Assembly (NCBI RefSeq): GCF_963677875.1
Contig: NZ_OY782565.1
Coordinates: forward strand, 186,001 to 250,000
Length of the DNA: 64,000 nucleotides
Source of the DNA: Thiomicrorhabdus sp.
Lineage (GTDB): Bacteria; Pseudomonadota; Gammaproteobacteria; Thiomicrospirales; Thiomicrospiraceae
Reading direction: 5' to 3'
Below the pieces are notes generated by a model. That model searched no databases, was not told the DNA's origin, and worked only from the letters and a program-made list of their open reading frames with translations. Position 1 is the first letter of the stretch. Each line of letters begins with the position of its first letter. This document shows, piece by piece, positions 54,332-64,000 of this stretch. A program made the translations under genes and the position numbers.

Positions 54332-54807
54332 AGCAACGAATCCTTAGCGAAAAAGCGCCGAATAACACAGAGGAGCGAATAACGCTTAGAACTCAACGCG
54401 CGATCCAGTTCATCCAGACAGGAGAGAAAAGTTTCACGTGAAACCATCGAAGTTGCAGAAGACGCCGCCAGCGCCAGATTTTCGCCGAGAGCGCTCCATT
54501 GCGGATTCAGCCGAAGCGCGTCGGAACGACCGCTGCGATTCAACCGCTGCCAGACATCGTAAGCAAGCCACAAATTTTGTTCGTTAACATCGGAAGCCCG
54601 CAGAACCCGCAGACGCGTGCGCAAACGGCGATGGTCTCTGTGCCGCCTCCATCCCCAAAATACTGCCGCCGCTAAAATCAAAACCATCAGCACACCGAAG
54701 CCCTCAAAACCGCTTTCCGTTACCAAAGGAGTGGAAGGTGCTTCAATATCCAGCAACACCTGCGAAGAAATCGAGTGGCTGTTTGCCGCTTCCATCATCT
54801 CAGCCAT
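54328..54807 (-). CDS. DUF4381-like small membrane protein of the Bat operon
   Basis: A 159-residue protein with one transmembrane segment (GFGVLMVLILAAAVFWGW) and a basic cytoplasmic domain with WLAYDVWQRLNR, in the usual place between DUF58 and batA. The order identifies it as the DUF4381-type component. Starts and stops overlap or touch those of its neighbours. Confidence 0.7.
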   Translation of the reverse strand: MAEMMEAANSHSISSQVLLDIEAPSTPLVTESGFEGFGVLMVLILAAAVFWGWRRHRDHRRLRTRLRVLRASDVNEQNLWLAYDVWQRLNRSGRSDALRLNPQWSALGENLALAASSATSMVSRETFLSCLDELDRALSSKRYSLLCVIRRFFAKDSLL

Positions 54808-55779
54808 TTACAACTCCAACTGCCGGAGCAATATCGGCAGTAGCGCTTCCACTTCCGCCGTTGTCTCAATAAAACTCGCTTCAACGCCGGCCTGACAAAG
54901 CGCGCGTTCACCATCGGAAAAATACGCTTTCGCCCATGTACGGTAAGCCGCCAACTGATCCGGCGTTTGAATCTGAAAATCTATGGTTTCGCTTGAACGC
55001 AAACGCATCCCGGGAATTTCCGGCAAAGCTTTTTCAACCGGATCAATCAGCCATAACGCATGCAGATTCAAACTTTGCGACAAAGCCGAAAACCGTTGCA
55101 GGTTCTGCTCAGAAAGATCAAAAAAGTCACTCAAAATCCATAGGCGATCACCGCCTTTTAATTTCGGCAAGAGGTGATCTAACGCCGCTTCCAGACTCGG
55201 CCATCGAATCCGATTCGATGCCGGGCATGCCTGGTTTGCAAACGCCATAGTCTGTGGAAACAGGTTGCGCCCGAACAATGTAGGTAAATGAGCCAGCTCC
55301 TGATCCAAGCGGAGCAAATTCAAACGCAACCCCTCATTTTGCGCAATCCAAGCCAAAATGCCGGCCAATCTCGCTGCCTGAGTGACCTTAAGGCGCTTGC
55401 GGGTGCCGAAACGCATACTCTCCCGCGAATCAAGCAAAACCCACCACTGGGATTGGCGCGTCTCCTCAAAGCGTTTACTAAACGCCTCCCCGGTTCTGGC
55501 CATCAGGCGCCAATTCATATGCCGCAATTCATCTCCCGCCTGATACGGTCGACTCTCTTCGTACTCCATACCCGAACCACGAAATCGACTCGTCTGTCGT
55601 CCCTGCCGCAACGCTTGGCTCAAACGTTCCTTCCAAGCACCGTTAGAACGCCAAAGTGTCAATGAATTTGCCAAATCGGCAATCTCCTCTTCCGACAACA
55701 ACGCCGCTTCCTGCGCCTCAATCGGCGCGCTGGCTTGTCGTTTTAATGCATTCCACACTCTGGACAAATCGGACCACAC
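54808..55779 (-). CDS. DUF58-domain protein of the Bat operon
   Basis: A 323-residue protein with the DUF58 core: SRFRGSGMEYEESRPYQAGD, DELRHMNWRLMART (family GDDxRxIDWxxxAR) and WWVLLDSRESM. These proteins accompany MoxR ATPases and VWA proteins, probably as chaperone-complex partners. The order MoxR-DUF58-VWA is typical. Confidence 0.85.
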   Translation of the reverse strand: MWSDLSRVWNALKRQASAPIEAQEAALLSEEEIADLANSLTLWRSNGAWKERLSQALRQGRQTSRFRGSGMEYEESRPYQAGDELRHMNWRLMARTGEAFSKRFEETRQSQWWVLLDSRESMRFGTRKRLKVTQAARLAGILAWIAQNEGLRLNLLRLDQELAHLPTLFGRNLFPQTMAFANQACPASNRIRWPSLEAALDHLLPKLKGGDRLWILSDFFDLSEQNLQRFSALSQSLNLHALWLIDPVEKALPEIPGMRLRSSETIDFQIQTPDQLAAYRTWAKAYFSDGERALCQAGVEASFIETTAEVEALLPILLRQLEL

Positions 55780-55785
55780 AACCGA

Positions 55786-56754
55786 CTACCCCTCGACCGG
55801 AACCGGCACCCGATCCAATAAACGCCGAATCACCCTCTCAGCATCCCACTGTGCAGAACGACCGGCAAAACTGACCGCCAGGCGATGACGAAGCACATCA
55901 GGCACCATAGCCACAACATCTTCCGGAGTGACAAAATCGCGGTTTTTCAACCAGGCCCAGGCACTGGCTGCATGCAACAACGCAATCGAAGCTCTCGGCG
56001 AAGCACCGATTTCCAACACACCGGCCAATTCCCGATCATACTGTTCCAACTTTCTAGTCGCCGTGACCAACGCCACCATATAGCGCTCCACCGGTTCGGC
56101 CACATGCATTTCCGCAATCTGTCTGCGCGCAGCCAACACCGTTTCCGGCGACAAAGATCCTTTCATTATCTCGCGATCCTCGCCAAAATGATGGCTACGG
56201 TCGCGGCGCAAGATTTCCAGCTCCTCAACCTCATCCGGATAATCCAACAACAAATGCAACATAAAGCGATCCAATTGCGCCTCAGGAAGAGGATAAGTAC
56301 CGCTCTGCTCCAGAGGATTCTGAGTCGCCAACACCAAAAACAACGCCGGAAGCGAACGCGTCTGGCCTCCGGCCGTCACCTGCTTCTCAGCCATCGCCTC
56401 CAATAAAGCAGACTGAACCTTCGGAGGCGCTCGGTTAATCTCATCCGCCAGTACAATTTCGTTGAAAATCGGCCCTTGAACGAAACTCAAGTGTCCGGTC
56501 GCCGGATCCAATACTTCCGACCCCATCACATCTCCCGGCATTAAATCAGGGGTAAACTGAATGCGCTGGAAACTCGCATGCACACCATTTGCCAAAGCTT
56601 TCACCGCCGTCGTCTTCGCCAACCCCGGCGGCCCCTCCAAAAGCACATGTCCACCGGTTAACAACGCCACCAACAGCTTATCCAGCAACGCCTCCTGACC
56701 AACAATCACTCCCTGTAAATACTGCTTTAAAAGCGCAAACTCGCCACGCATCAC
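55786..56754 (-). CDS. MoxR-family AAA+ ATPase
   Basis: First gene of the Bat operon, 322 residues. Walker A is LLEGPPGLAKTTAVK (near residue 39). Walker B is IVLADEINRAPPKVQSALLEAM, with the Asp-Glu pair, here given in part as LADEINRAPPKVQ. ATQNPLEQSGTYPLPEAQLD is sensor 1 with the arginine region. It is likely a chaperone that activates or assembles metal- or VWA-containing partners. The moxR promoter lies in the A+T-rich 155 bases between here and the CRISPR array. Confidence 0.9.
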   Translation of the reverse strand: MMRGEFALLKQYLQGVIVGQEALLDKLLVALLTGGHVLLEGPPGLAKTTAVKALANGVHASFQRIQFTPDLMPGDVMGSEVLDPATGHLSFVQGPIFNEIVLADEINRAPPKVQSALLEAMAEKQVTAGGQTRSLPALFLVLATQNPLEQSGTYPLPEAQLDRFMLHLLLDYPDEVEELEILRRDRSHHFGEDREIMKGSLSPETVLAARRQIAEMHVAEPVERYMVALVTATRKLEQYDRELAGVLEIGASPRASIALLHAASAWAWLKNRDFVTPEDVVAMVPDVLRHRLAVSFAGRSAQWDAERVIRRLLDRVPVPVEG

Positions 56755-56908
56755 CGACTCCCAGAAAAATCCAAGCTAATATTGTGACAGACATAAGCAA
56801 CGCTTAATAAAAAAATACTTAATCCATATATAAAACTAAAGACTTAATCATCGAAGTCAGCGATTCAATTACGCTTCTCTTGATGTAAATATCCCCCCTG
56901 ACACTCAA

Positions 56909-59900
56909 CCTTTAAACTACCTATACGGCAGCGAGCACCGGAAAAAGTTACCCGGACCGGCGATGCCTTTTCTTAGCTGCCTGAACGGCAGCGAGCTTGT
57001 TGAGTATGAGGGCAACGCAAACGCACTATTTCTTAGCTGCCTGAACGGCAGCGAGCGCAACTCGTCATCATCAAGATCGCACTTGCCATTTCTTAGCTGC
57101 CTGAACGGCAGCGAGCAGGTCATGCAGTCGGCAAGATCAACGGACAATTTTCTTAGCTGCCTGAACGGCAGCGAGCTGTCGGCCGGTTGCTTGGTAAATT
57201 CCGGTTGATTTCTTAGCTGCCTGAACGGCAGCGAGCCAGCTGGGATGCATACTACGCAACATGGGATCTTTCTTAGCTGCCTGAACGGCAGCGAGCAATC
57301 TTGTGCTGAATAATCTCGTCAATGCAACTTTCTTAGCTGCCTGAACGGCAGCGAGCGCCTGCAAAAGCAGAATAACCAACACCACCAATTTCTTAGCTGC
57401 CTGAACGGCAGCGAGCGATGATCGATACCATATCCGATGCCATCGTCATTTCTTAGCTACCTGAACGGCAGCGAGCAAAGACAGTATTTTGCAGGATGAG
57501 TTTGTACTTTTCTTAGCTGCCTGAACGGCAGCGAGCAAAAGTGCGTTACTCTCGAAGAGTTTGGTTATTTTCTTAGCTGCCTGAACGGCAGCGAGCAACG
57601 GCAACTAAAACCAACGCTATTTTCTGACTTTCTTAGCTGCCTGAACGGCAGCGAGCGCATGAGGTTGCGTGCCCAAGTTGAATAATTTTTTCTTAGCTGC
57701 CTGAACGGCAGCGAGCGATCGCAACGTCAACATGTCGGCCGGTTGCTTTTTCTTAGCTGCCTGAACGGCAGCGAGCTTAGGATTCCTCTTGGGGCGTGTC
57801 TTTGCATCTTTCTTAGCTGCCTGAACGGCAGCGAGCTCGGCATCAATGAGATCGCCGGGGTGGTGCATTTTCTTAGCTGCCTGAACGGCAGCGAGCAGGC
57901 TGCGCTGGCAGCATTTAATGATCAATACTTTCTTAGCTGCCTGAACGGCAGCGAGCTCCAGCACAACTTCAGCGTCTTTGTCGTAGCCTTTCTTAGCTGC
58001 CTGAACGGCAGCGAGCCTAAAGAATTCTACAGCGCAAAAGAGCTAGCTTTTCTTAGCTGCCTGAACGGCAGCGAGCTTATCCGGCATTGAGTCTATTTGG
58101 GATTTGGCTTTCTTAGCTGCCTGAACGGCAGCGAGCACAGCAGGCATCATGCGGTAACCGATGATGAGTTTCTTAGCTGCCTGAACGGCAGCGAGCGCAA
58201 TGCGGATTTCATCAATCGGATGATCTTTTTTCTTAGCTGCCTGAACGGCAGCGAGCGAACCGGTCCGCCAGAGGCATATCCGCGAAGACTTTCTTAGCTG
58301 CCTGAACGGCAGCGAGCATGCAGAATATCGTGCTGAACTTGAAACCGACTTTTCTTAGCTGCCTGAACGGCAGCGAGCCATTACCGCCGGACTCGGACGC
58401 GAACAAATGTTTTCTTAGCTGCCTGAACGGCAGCGAGCATGCCAGTATTGCTTTTTCGGATGGTTATCTTTTTCTTAGCTGCCTGGACGGCAGCGAGCTT
58501 GTACCGAGGTACTCTTTTTCCGTTGTCACGTTTCTTAGCTGCCTGGACGGCAGCGAGCAACTGAAAATTACCAAGGGGATGTTGATGATGTTTCTTAGCT
58601 GCCTGGACGGCAGCGAGCTCCCTGCATCGAGTCGTATCTGTCCGTATTGTTTTCTTAGCTGCCTGGACGGCAGCGAGCACGTACATTTTTAGTGGAGTAA
58701 CGGTTTTGATCTTTCTTAGCTGCCTGGACGGCAGCGAGCTGGCCAGAGTCAAGTGGCATTGGTGCAATGGGTTTTCTTAGCTGCCTGGACGGCAGCGAGC
58801 CAACATCTCAATCAACATAAGTAAACTTAACTTTTCTTAGCTGCCTGGACGGCAGCGAGCAAACTGCGCATACAAGCAAACCGCTTTTGCAATTTCTTAG
58901 CTGCCTGGACGGCAGCGAGCTTCACCGAGCGCGAATAACCGAAAATTACCAATTTCTTAGCTGCCTGGACGGCAGCGAGCAGATAACCATCCGAAAAAGC
59001 AATACTGGCATATTTCTTAGCTGCCTGGACGGCAGCGAGCTCGGGCATTACGGTCTGCTTGGGAAAATGCGTTTTCTTAGCTGCCTGGACGGCAGCGAGC
59101 AACAGCATGGGAGCCAGTCCACAGCTTAAAGTTTTCTTAGCTGCCTGGACGGCAGCGAGCGTTACCGCTACCAGCTTCAAAATAACGCTGTATTTCTTAG
59201 CTGCCTGGACGGCAGCGAGCAGAAAGCGTATCTACCCATTCTTTAATCACATTTCTTAGCTGCCTGGACGGCAGCGAGCTTATGTAAAATTGTTGGTTAT
59301 TCGCAACTTAATTTCTTAGCTGCCTGGACGGCAGCGAGCTTCATCCAGCGGATCCCATCCGCATTTATGATTTTCTTAGCTGCCTGGACGGCAGCGAGCC
59401 CCATTCCCGTTCGATCTTTGCCCATTCTCTGTTTCTTAGCTGCCTGGACGGCAGCGAGCAAAAGTGCAGTCAACCGCTATGCGCAGCGTATTTTCTTAGC
59501 TGCCTGGACGGCAGCGAGCGGCCGTTCGGGTGCGTGTAGTTATTCTGCATATTTCTTAGCTGCCTGGACGGCAGCGAGCACGCAGTGGCCGATGCGCTGG
59601 AATCCACGCTTTTTCTTAGCTGCCTGGACGGCAGCGAGCCGCATGTGTTCTTGCGGCCGTCAGAATTGGCGTTTCTTAGCTGCCTGGACGGCAGCGAGCC
59701 GTGGCGCGTTGTAAAAGTCGGATTTTTGACATTTCTTAGCTGCCTGGACGGCAGCGAGCACTGGACCGATGTTGCAGATCCATACCCTGCATTTCTTAGC
59801 TGCCTGGACGGCAGCGAGCGTGGCATTCAGCTGGTGACCAAAAAAATTGAATTTCTTAGCTGCCTGGACGGCAGCGAGCATAGCGTATGCCGATCAGTTG

Positions 59901-62821
59901 GATCTGGCGCATTTCTTAGCTGCCTGGACGGCAGCGAGCTTGATCTTGTATGGAGAGCAAACGTCGATGCTTTTCTTAGCTGCCTGGACGGCAGCGAGCT
60001 TATTGTTCCGCAATGATTTCTGCCGAATCCGTTTCTTAGCTGCCTGGACGGCAGCGAGCGATCACCTGCCCGCTCGGATAACCAAGCTTTCGTTTCTTAG
60101 CTGCCTGGACGGCAGCGAGCTGTAAGTTATCTTACACATAATGCATAATTAATTTCTTAGCTGCCTGGACGGCAGCGAGCTTACGGCCGCGCTGTTGCGC
60201 CCGGCGTTTTACTTTCTTAGCTGCCTGGACGGCAGCGAGCTCCTCAATGGAAATCATGCAGCCGACCGATTCTTTCTTAGCTGCCTGGACGGCAGCGAGC
60301 TTTTAGACGTGGTTTTTCGTGCGGACCGAGTTTTTCTTAGCTGCCTGGACGGCAGCGAGCTAATCGTTGATGACTCTGTACCGGCTTCGGGATTTCTTAG
60401 CTGCCTGGACGGCAGCGAGCGCCAAGAAAGCCGCAAACCCTACCATTAAGCATTTCTTAGCTGCCTGGACGGCAGCGAGCTTCCGCTGAAGATTTCGCGT
60501 CCTGCCCGTAAATTTCTTAGCTGCCTGGACGGCAGCGAGCGCACGTGGCGAAACAACTATCCCAACCTTTTTTTTCTTAGCTGCCTGGACGGCAGCGAGC
60601 TAGAATCGCACTACCCTGATTAACATACAATTTTTCTTAGCTGCCTGGACGGCAGCGAGCGCATTAAATGGCGATATTGATCCGGCGATTCATTTCTTAG
60701 CTGCCTGGACGGCAGCGAGCACCAACTTTAGCGCCCCGGCGTTTATCGATGCTTTCTTAGCTGCCTGGACGGCAGCGAGCGCCCGTCTTTTGTATCAATT
60801 GGATACTTCAATTTTCTTAGCTGCCTGGACGGCAGCGAGCGAAACAATCAACTCTTTAATCTGATCGGTAGATTTCTTAGCTGCCTGGACGGCAGCGAGC
60901 AACTGGAAGCGGTGTCCCAGACTAGCGAATAATTTCTTAGCTGCCTGGACGGCAGCGAGTGTGAAGCTGATCGACGATACTCCGGTTGAGATTTTCTTAG
61001 CTGCCTGGACGGCAGCGAGCTCGGGTATCTATGTTGTGCTGCCCGAGATTCCTTTCTTAGCTGCCTGGACGGCAGCGAGCCAGTACCCCGGCTAAGACCA
61101 CGTTTAACGACTTTTCTTAGCTGCCTGGACGGCAGCGAGCACTAAGTACGAGCTTGAGGGGACATCGTACGATTTCTTAGCTGCCTGGACGGCAGCGAGC
61201 GTAATCGTTATATATTTGTCATAATCCACGTCTTTCTTAGCTGCCTGGACGGCAGCGAGCTGCCAGCGCAGTTAATTGATGACATGAAGGGTTTTCTTAG
61301 CTGCCTGGACGGCAGCGAGCTCTCATCCGACCAAGCTGACGACCGTTTTACCTTTCTTAGCTGCCTGGACGGCAGCGAGCTTTTCTGATTTTAGAACTTA
61401 TTTAACGGCAAATTTCTTAGCTGCCTGGACGGCAGCGAGCAGCAAAACAGTACACGGAACAGGCATTAAAGTTTTCTTAGCTGCCTGGACGGCAGCGAGC
61501 ACGGCGGTAACAAGAAAAAGGTTGATGCCGGCTTTCTTAGCTGCCTGGACGGCAGCGAGCCGACGCGCAATCATAAACAAGCGTTTGCGGATTTTCTTAG
61601 CTGCCTGGACGGCAGCGAGCAATTAAGCGGCATCAACAACGAGCCATTCTTTTTTCTTAGCTGCCTGGACGGCAGCGAGCGCAAACTGGTCGTCCGTCAT
61701 CGAGCCGCCAGCTTTCTTAGCTGCCTGGACGGCAGCGAGCAACGATAATCTGATGTCAACGGCGACTATCGATTTCTTAGCTGCCTGGACGGCAGCGAGC
61801 TCAATATCGCCGTTTAATGCGGCATCGATGGTTTTCTTAGCTGCCTGGACGGCAGCGAGCTTTGATCCCGGCAATTCTGGATAAGTCCTTTTTTTCTTAG
61901 CTGCCTGGACGGCAGCGAGCTTTCAATCATTACCGGATTTTTTACGGTAAGCTTTCTTAGCTGCCTGGACGGCAGCGAGCAAGGTTGTTATGGTTTCAGA
62001 TGCAGAGGCGCATTTCTTAGCTGCCTGGACGGCAGCGAGCACACGGCTGGAGCTATAACGGTGGGCGCAACTTTTCTTAGCTGCCTGGACGGCAGCGAGC
62101 GATAACTGATGCCACTTTCCCATGAGAGTTTCTTTCTTAGCTGCCTGGACGGCAGCGAGCGACAAGATCGTCACCGAATTCCACTGGCTCCATTTCTTAG
62201 CTGCCTGGACGGCAGCGAGCGCATCGAGATAGATGTTTGCAAACAACTGACTTTTCTTAGCTGCCTGGACGGCAGCGAGCGCAGTGATGGCCGCATCCGG
62301 CGGCAATATGAATTTCTTAGCTGCCTGGACGGCAGCGAGCTCAGAGCGTAAATGTCAAAAAGAAACGGGCAATTTCTTAGCTGCCTGGACGGCAGCGAGC
62401 ATCATCACCGAGTTTCATTGGCTCCAAGAACATTTCTTAGCTGCCTGGACGGCAGCGAGCTGACGGCATAACGGTTTACCGCGCTCTTGGAAATTTCTTA
62501 GCTGCCTGGACGGCAGCGAGCAAGCTTATATTGAAGATGTTGCACATCATGGTTTTCTTAGCTGCCTGGACGGCAGCGAGCCGGAAGACAGACCATTTTT
62601 GCTGACAAACATTTTTCTTAGCTGCCTGGACGGCAGCGAGCGCATCTTCCGACGATACTCCGGTATCGATAATTTTCTTAGCTGCCTGGACGGCAGCGAG
62701 CCCAAGCGCAACGCCTTCTTCAGCTCGTAGTTTTTTCTTAGCTGCCTGGACGGCAGCGAGCGATAAAGGGCATTGACGATGGCGACCATATTTTTTCTTA
62801 GCTGCCTGGACGGCAGCGAGC
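56909..62821 (-). CRISPR. Type I-F CRISPR array, 99 repeats and 98 spacers
   Basis: 28-base repeats, on the plus strand starting TTTCTTAGCTGCC and ending ACGGCAGCGAGC, alternate with 32-base spacers (a few are 31 or 33). The crRNA-sense strand is minus: it contains CTGCC and GGCAG, the Cas6f stem. The leader end is at 62821 beside cas6f. The terminal repeat (56909-56936) is degenerate, so this is the trailer. The 25 trailer-side repeats from 56969 carry A, and the 73 leader-side repeats from 58471 carry G, at plus-strand position 16. Single variants: 57459 (G to A) and 60960 (C to T). Array ORFs are artefacts of the 60-base period. Confidence 0.98.
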
Positions 62822-62950
62822 TATTCATTCTTTTTGAGGAAGTGAATAAAATTAAAGACTTACAATTTTTTTCTGGGTTTATCCAAAAATTCCGCCAAAA
62901 TCGTAAGCCATTGATTTTCCAAATTTTTAAAGAGCGGTTAAAAATTTGGG
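62822..62950 (-). promoter_or_regulatory. CRISPR leader
   Basis: A 129-base A+T-rich stretch between the cas6f stop and the first repeat, on the leader side of the array. New spacers should be inserted next to it. It should hold the array promoter and the IHF-bound integration signals typical of type I-F, but no convincing -10/-35 pair could be fixed by eye. Confidence 0.75.
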
Positions 62951-63517
62951 TTAAAAGTCAGGTACTGGGTTATTTAAGCCATAAGCATTAAAAATCAATC
63001 CTCGATCTTCATCTAAAGGCACTTCTTCTTGCCGAAGAATCAAGCGCAAATTTTGCTTCGTACTTAAACTCTTTAAATTGATAAACGGTAAATTTGGAGA
63101 TGACTTTTTATTTAAAAGTGCAAAAGCTTCTTCGAGTTCTATATTATGACGCTTCGAGAAACGTCTGGCATAACTTTGATTTTTCTGCTTCGGCTGTACT
63201 CTCTTAAAAAGCGTTTTACGGCTGATTGAATCCGGTACAGATCGCACCCCCGTAATATGCACGTAGTCCTCAAATTTTCGCAATGCTTTTTTAAGTGCCA
63301 ATTCATTTAAAACCTGCTCATTTAGGGCAAAAATTCTTAACTTATCACCTAATGTCTTAGGTGAGTACTTAGGAAAAGAAACACTCACCCAATTCTCTTG
63401 AGGCTTCGATTTAGTCTCCACCATTAGCATATGCAGAGGTTGATAAATCTTTTGCCAGAGAAAGTATTGCGATATTTCCGGTGACGGCAATAGTGTAATC
63501 TCTTGATAATACTTCAT
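62951..63517 (-). CDS. cas6f: Cas6f (Csy4), type I-F crRNA endoribonuclease
   Basis: Cleaves the repeat hairpin to make crRNA and stays bound to its 3' stem. At 188 residues it has family length. It begins MKYYQEITLLPSPEIS, matching Shewanella/Vibrio-type Csy4. The catalytic His is His29 in YQPLHMLMV, and the arginine-rich helix is present as SYARRFSKRHN. It lies three bases downstream of cas7f and directly before the leader, the normal I-F order. Confidence 0.93.
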   Translation of the reverse strand: MKYYQEITLLPSPEISQYFLWQKIYQPLHMLMVETKSKPQENWVSVSFPKYSPKTLGDKLRIFALNEQVLNELALKKALRKFEDYVHITGVRSVPDSISRKTLFKRVQPKQKNQSYARRFSKRHNIELEEAFALLNKKSSPNLPFINLKSLSTKQNLRLILRQEEVPLDEDRGLIFNAYGLNNPVPDF

Positions 63518-63520
63518 GGA

Positions 63521-64000
63521 TTAGTCCTTGCCGCTTTCGCCGAAAACACCGCCTCTAACCAAAACGGCCATCACATAGTGCTGATCTTGTTCATTTTCCA
63601 AGGCTTCGCCTTGAGAGAACCGGTCAAACAGGGTGTAAAAATCGGCTTTTTGTTTGGGTGTGCGGTACGCCTTACCTAAGTTAGTCACAGCGCCGTAAGG
63701 TTCAATTGCGATTGGCCCTGTTTCCACGTCACCATAATCGGGATACCAGGTATCAATACTGCGAATGGCATTGCCGATTTTTTGCGAATGCATGGCGGCT
63801 ACGCCGTCTACATCGTAGAGAATTTTGCTTTTTTGGCCTTTAGCGTTGGATTTATCCAGTACCAATTCTTCACTTGGATAAACATCCTGTGCCAAACCAA
63901 CTTGCGCATAAGCGGTGATTTCCAATAGTAAGAACTCTTGTTCACCGGACAGTGTTTGAGCTATTTTTTCGGCCAGTTCCGCAACTTGTGCATCCGCATG
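63521..64000 (-). CDS. cas7f: Cas7f (Csy3) backbone subunit, 5' end cut by window edge
   Basis: The C-terminal 159 residues of Csy3, which forms the crRNA-covering backbone of the I-F Cascade. The frame is open to base 64000 (reading HADAQVAELAEKIAQTL at the edge), so the TTG at 63925 is internal. It contains EITAYAQVGLAQDVYPSEEL and ends VMAVLVRGGVFGESGKD, the family tail. csy1, csy2, cas1 and cas2-3 would be expected beyond the window. Confidence 0.93.
   Translation of the reverse strand, partial: HADAQVAELAEKIAQTLSGEQEFLLLEITAYAQVGLAQDVYPSEELVLDKSNAKGQKSKILYDVDGVAAMHSQKIGNAIRSIDTWYPDYGDVETGPIAIEPYGAVTNLGKAYRTPKQKADFYTLFDRFSQGEALENEQDQHYVMAVLVRGGVFGESGKD

Noticed and set aside
58561-58952. 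Spacers at 58559 and 58921 sharing GAAAATTACCAA
   Set aside because: A 12-base match among 98 spacers is expected by chance at a noticeable rate, and one reading has a stop in the shared frame.
56917-62828. Many ORFs on both strands with repeats such as FLSCLNGSEL, LAAVQAAKK or SLPSRQLRK
   Set aside because: They are translations of the CRISPR repeats, which recur every 60 bases (20 codons) and so stay in frame. No ribosome sites or normal protein composition.

Overview
The window looks like a chromosome segment of a sulfur-oxidising gammaproteobacterium of the Thiomicrospira / Hydrogenovibrio / Thiomicrorhabdus kind. The evidence is a soxCD pair (periplasmic sulfane dehydrogenase) next to a molybdenum-cofactor set, together with typical gammaproteobacterial housekeeping genes (hemCDXY, tmcA, mnmC, a peroxiredoxin-glutaredoxin fusion, a MoxR/Bat operon). 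The genus is an inference from gene content, not a database match.

Layout. 0-7.3 kb, all minus strand: a partial esterase, a GIY-YIG protein, moaC, moeA, moaE, moaD, moaA, then soxD and soxC; the cofactor genes supply the molybdopterin that SoxC needs. 7.5-33 kb: housekeeping genes on both strands, covering haem (hemB, hemCDXY), shikimate (aroE), thiol redox (gor, prx-grx, msrB, thioredoxin-like), tRNA modification (mnmC, tmcA), repair (xthA), purU, apt and argH. mnmC and argH each carry an apparent one-base frameshift.

33-41.2 kb: a lipoprotein, then three related genes for acidic, repeat-rich proteins. Two of them begin with a LapA-type retention module and carry a LapG-type cleavage motif (TAAG or PAAG) at the same position. 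They look like very small relatives of the giant LapA adhesins. The first contains six near-identical 57-residue repeats, and its conserved start codon appears to be put out of frame by one missing base.

41.2-49.5 kb: a LexA-box-like palindrome, a possible small RNA or attenuated leader, an unknown His-rich protein, and a trxC gene split exactly inside its WCGPC active-site codons by a 6.6 kb A+T-rich insert. The insert holds two overlapping genes: a 1,619-residue NERD / kinase-like / kinase-like / SF1 helicase protein and a 458-residue partner with an N-terminal winged helix. This resembles the two-gene type I Mokosh anti-phage system, and the element carries no recognisable recombinase.

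49.8-56.8 kb: a minus-strand Bat operon (moxR, DUF58, DUF4381-like, batA, batB/C fusion, batD). 56.9-64 kb: a type I-F CRISPR array of 99 repeats and 98 spacers, transcribed on the minus strand from a leader beside cas6f (csy4), with cas7f (csy3) running off the window end. The array shows one clean switch in repeat sequence, and several spacer pairs that target the same or related DNA, one pair in exactly opposite orientation.
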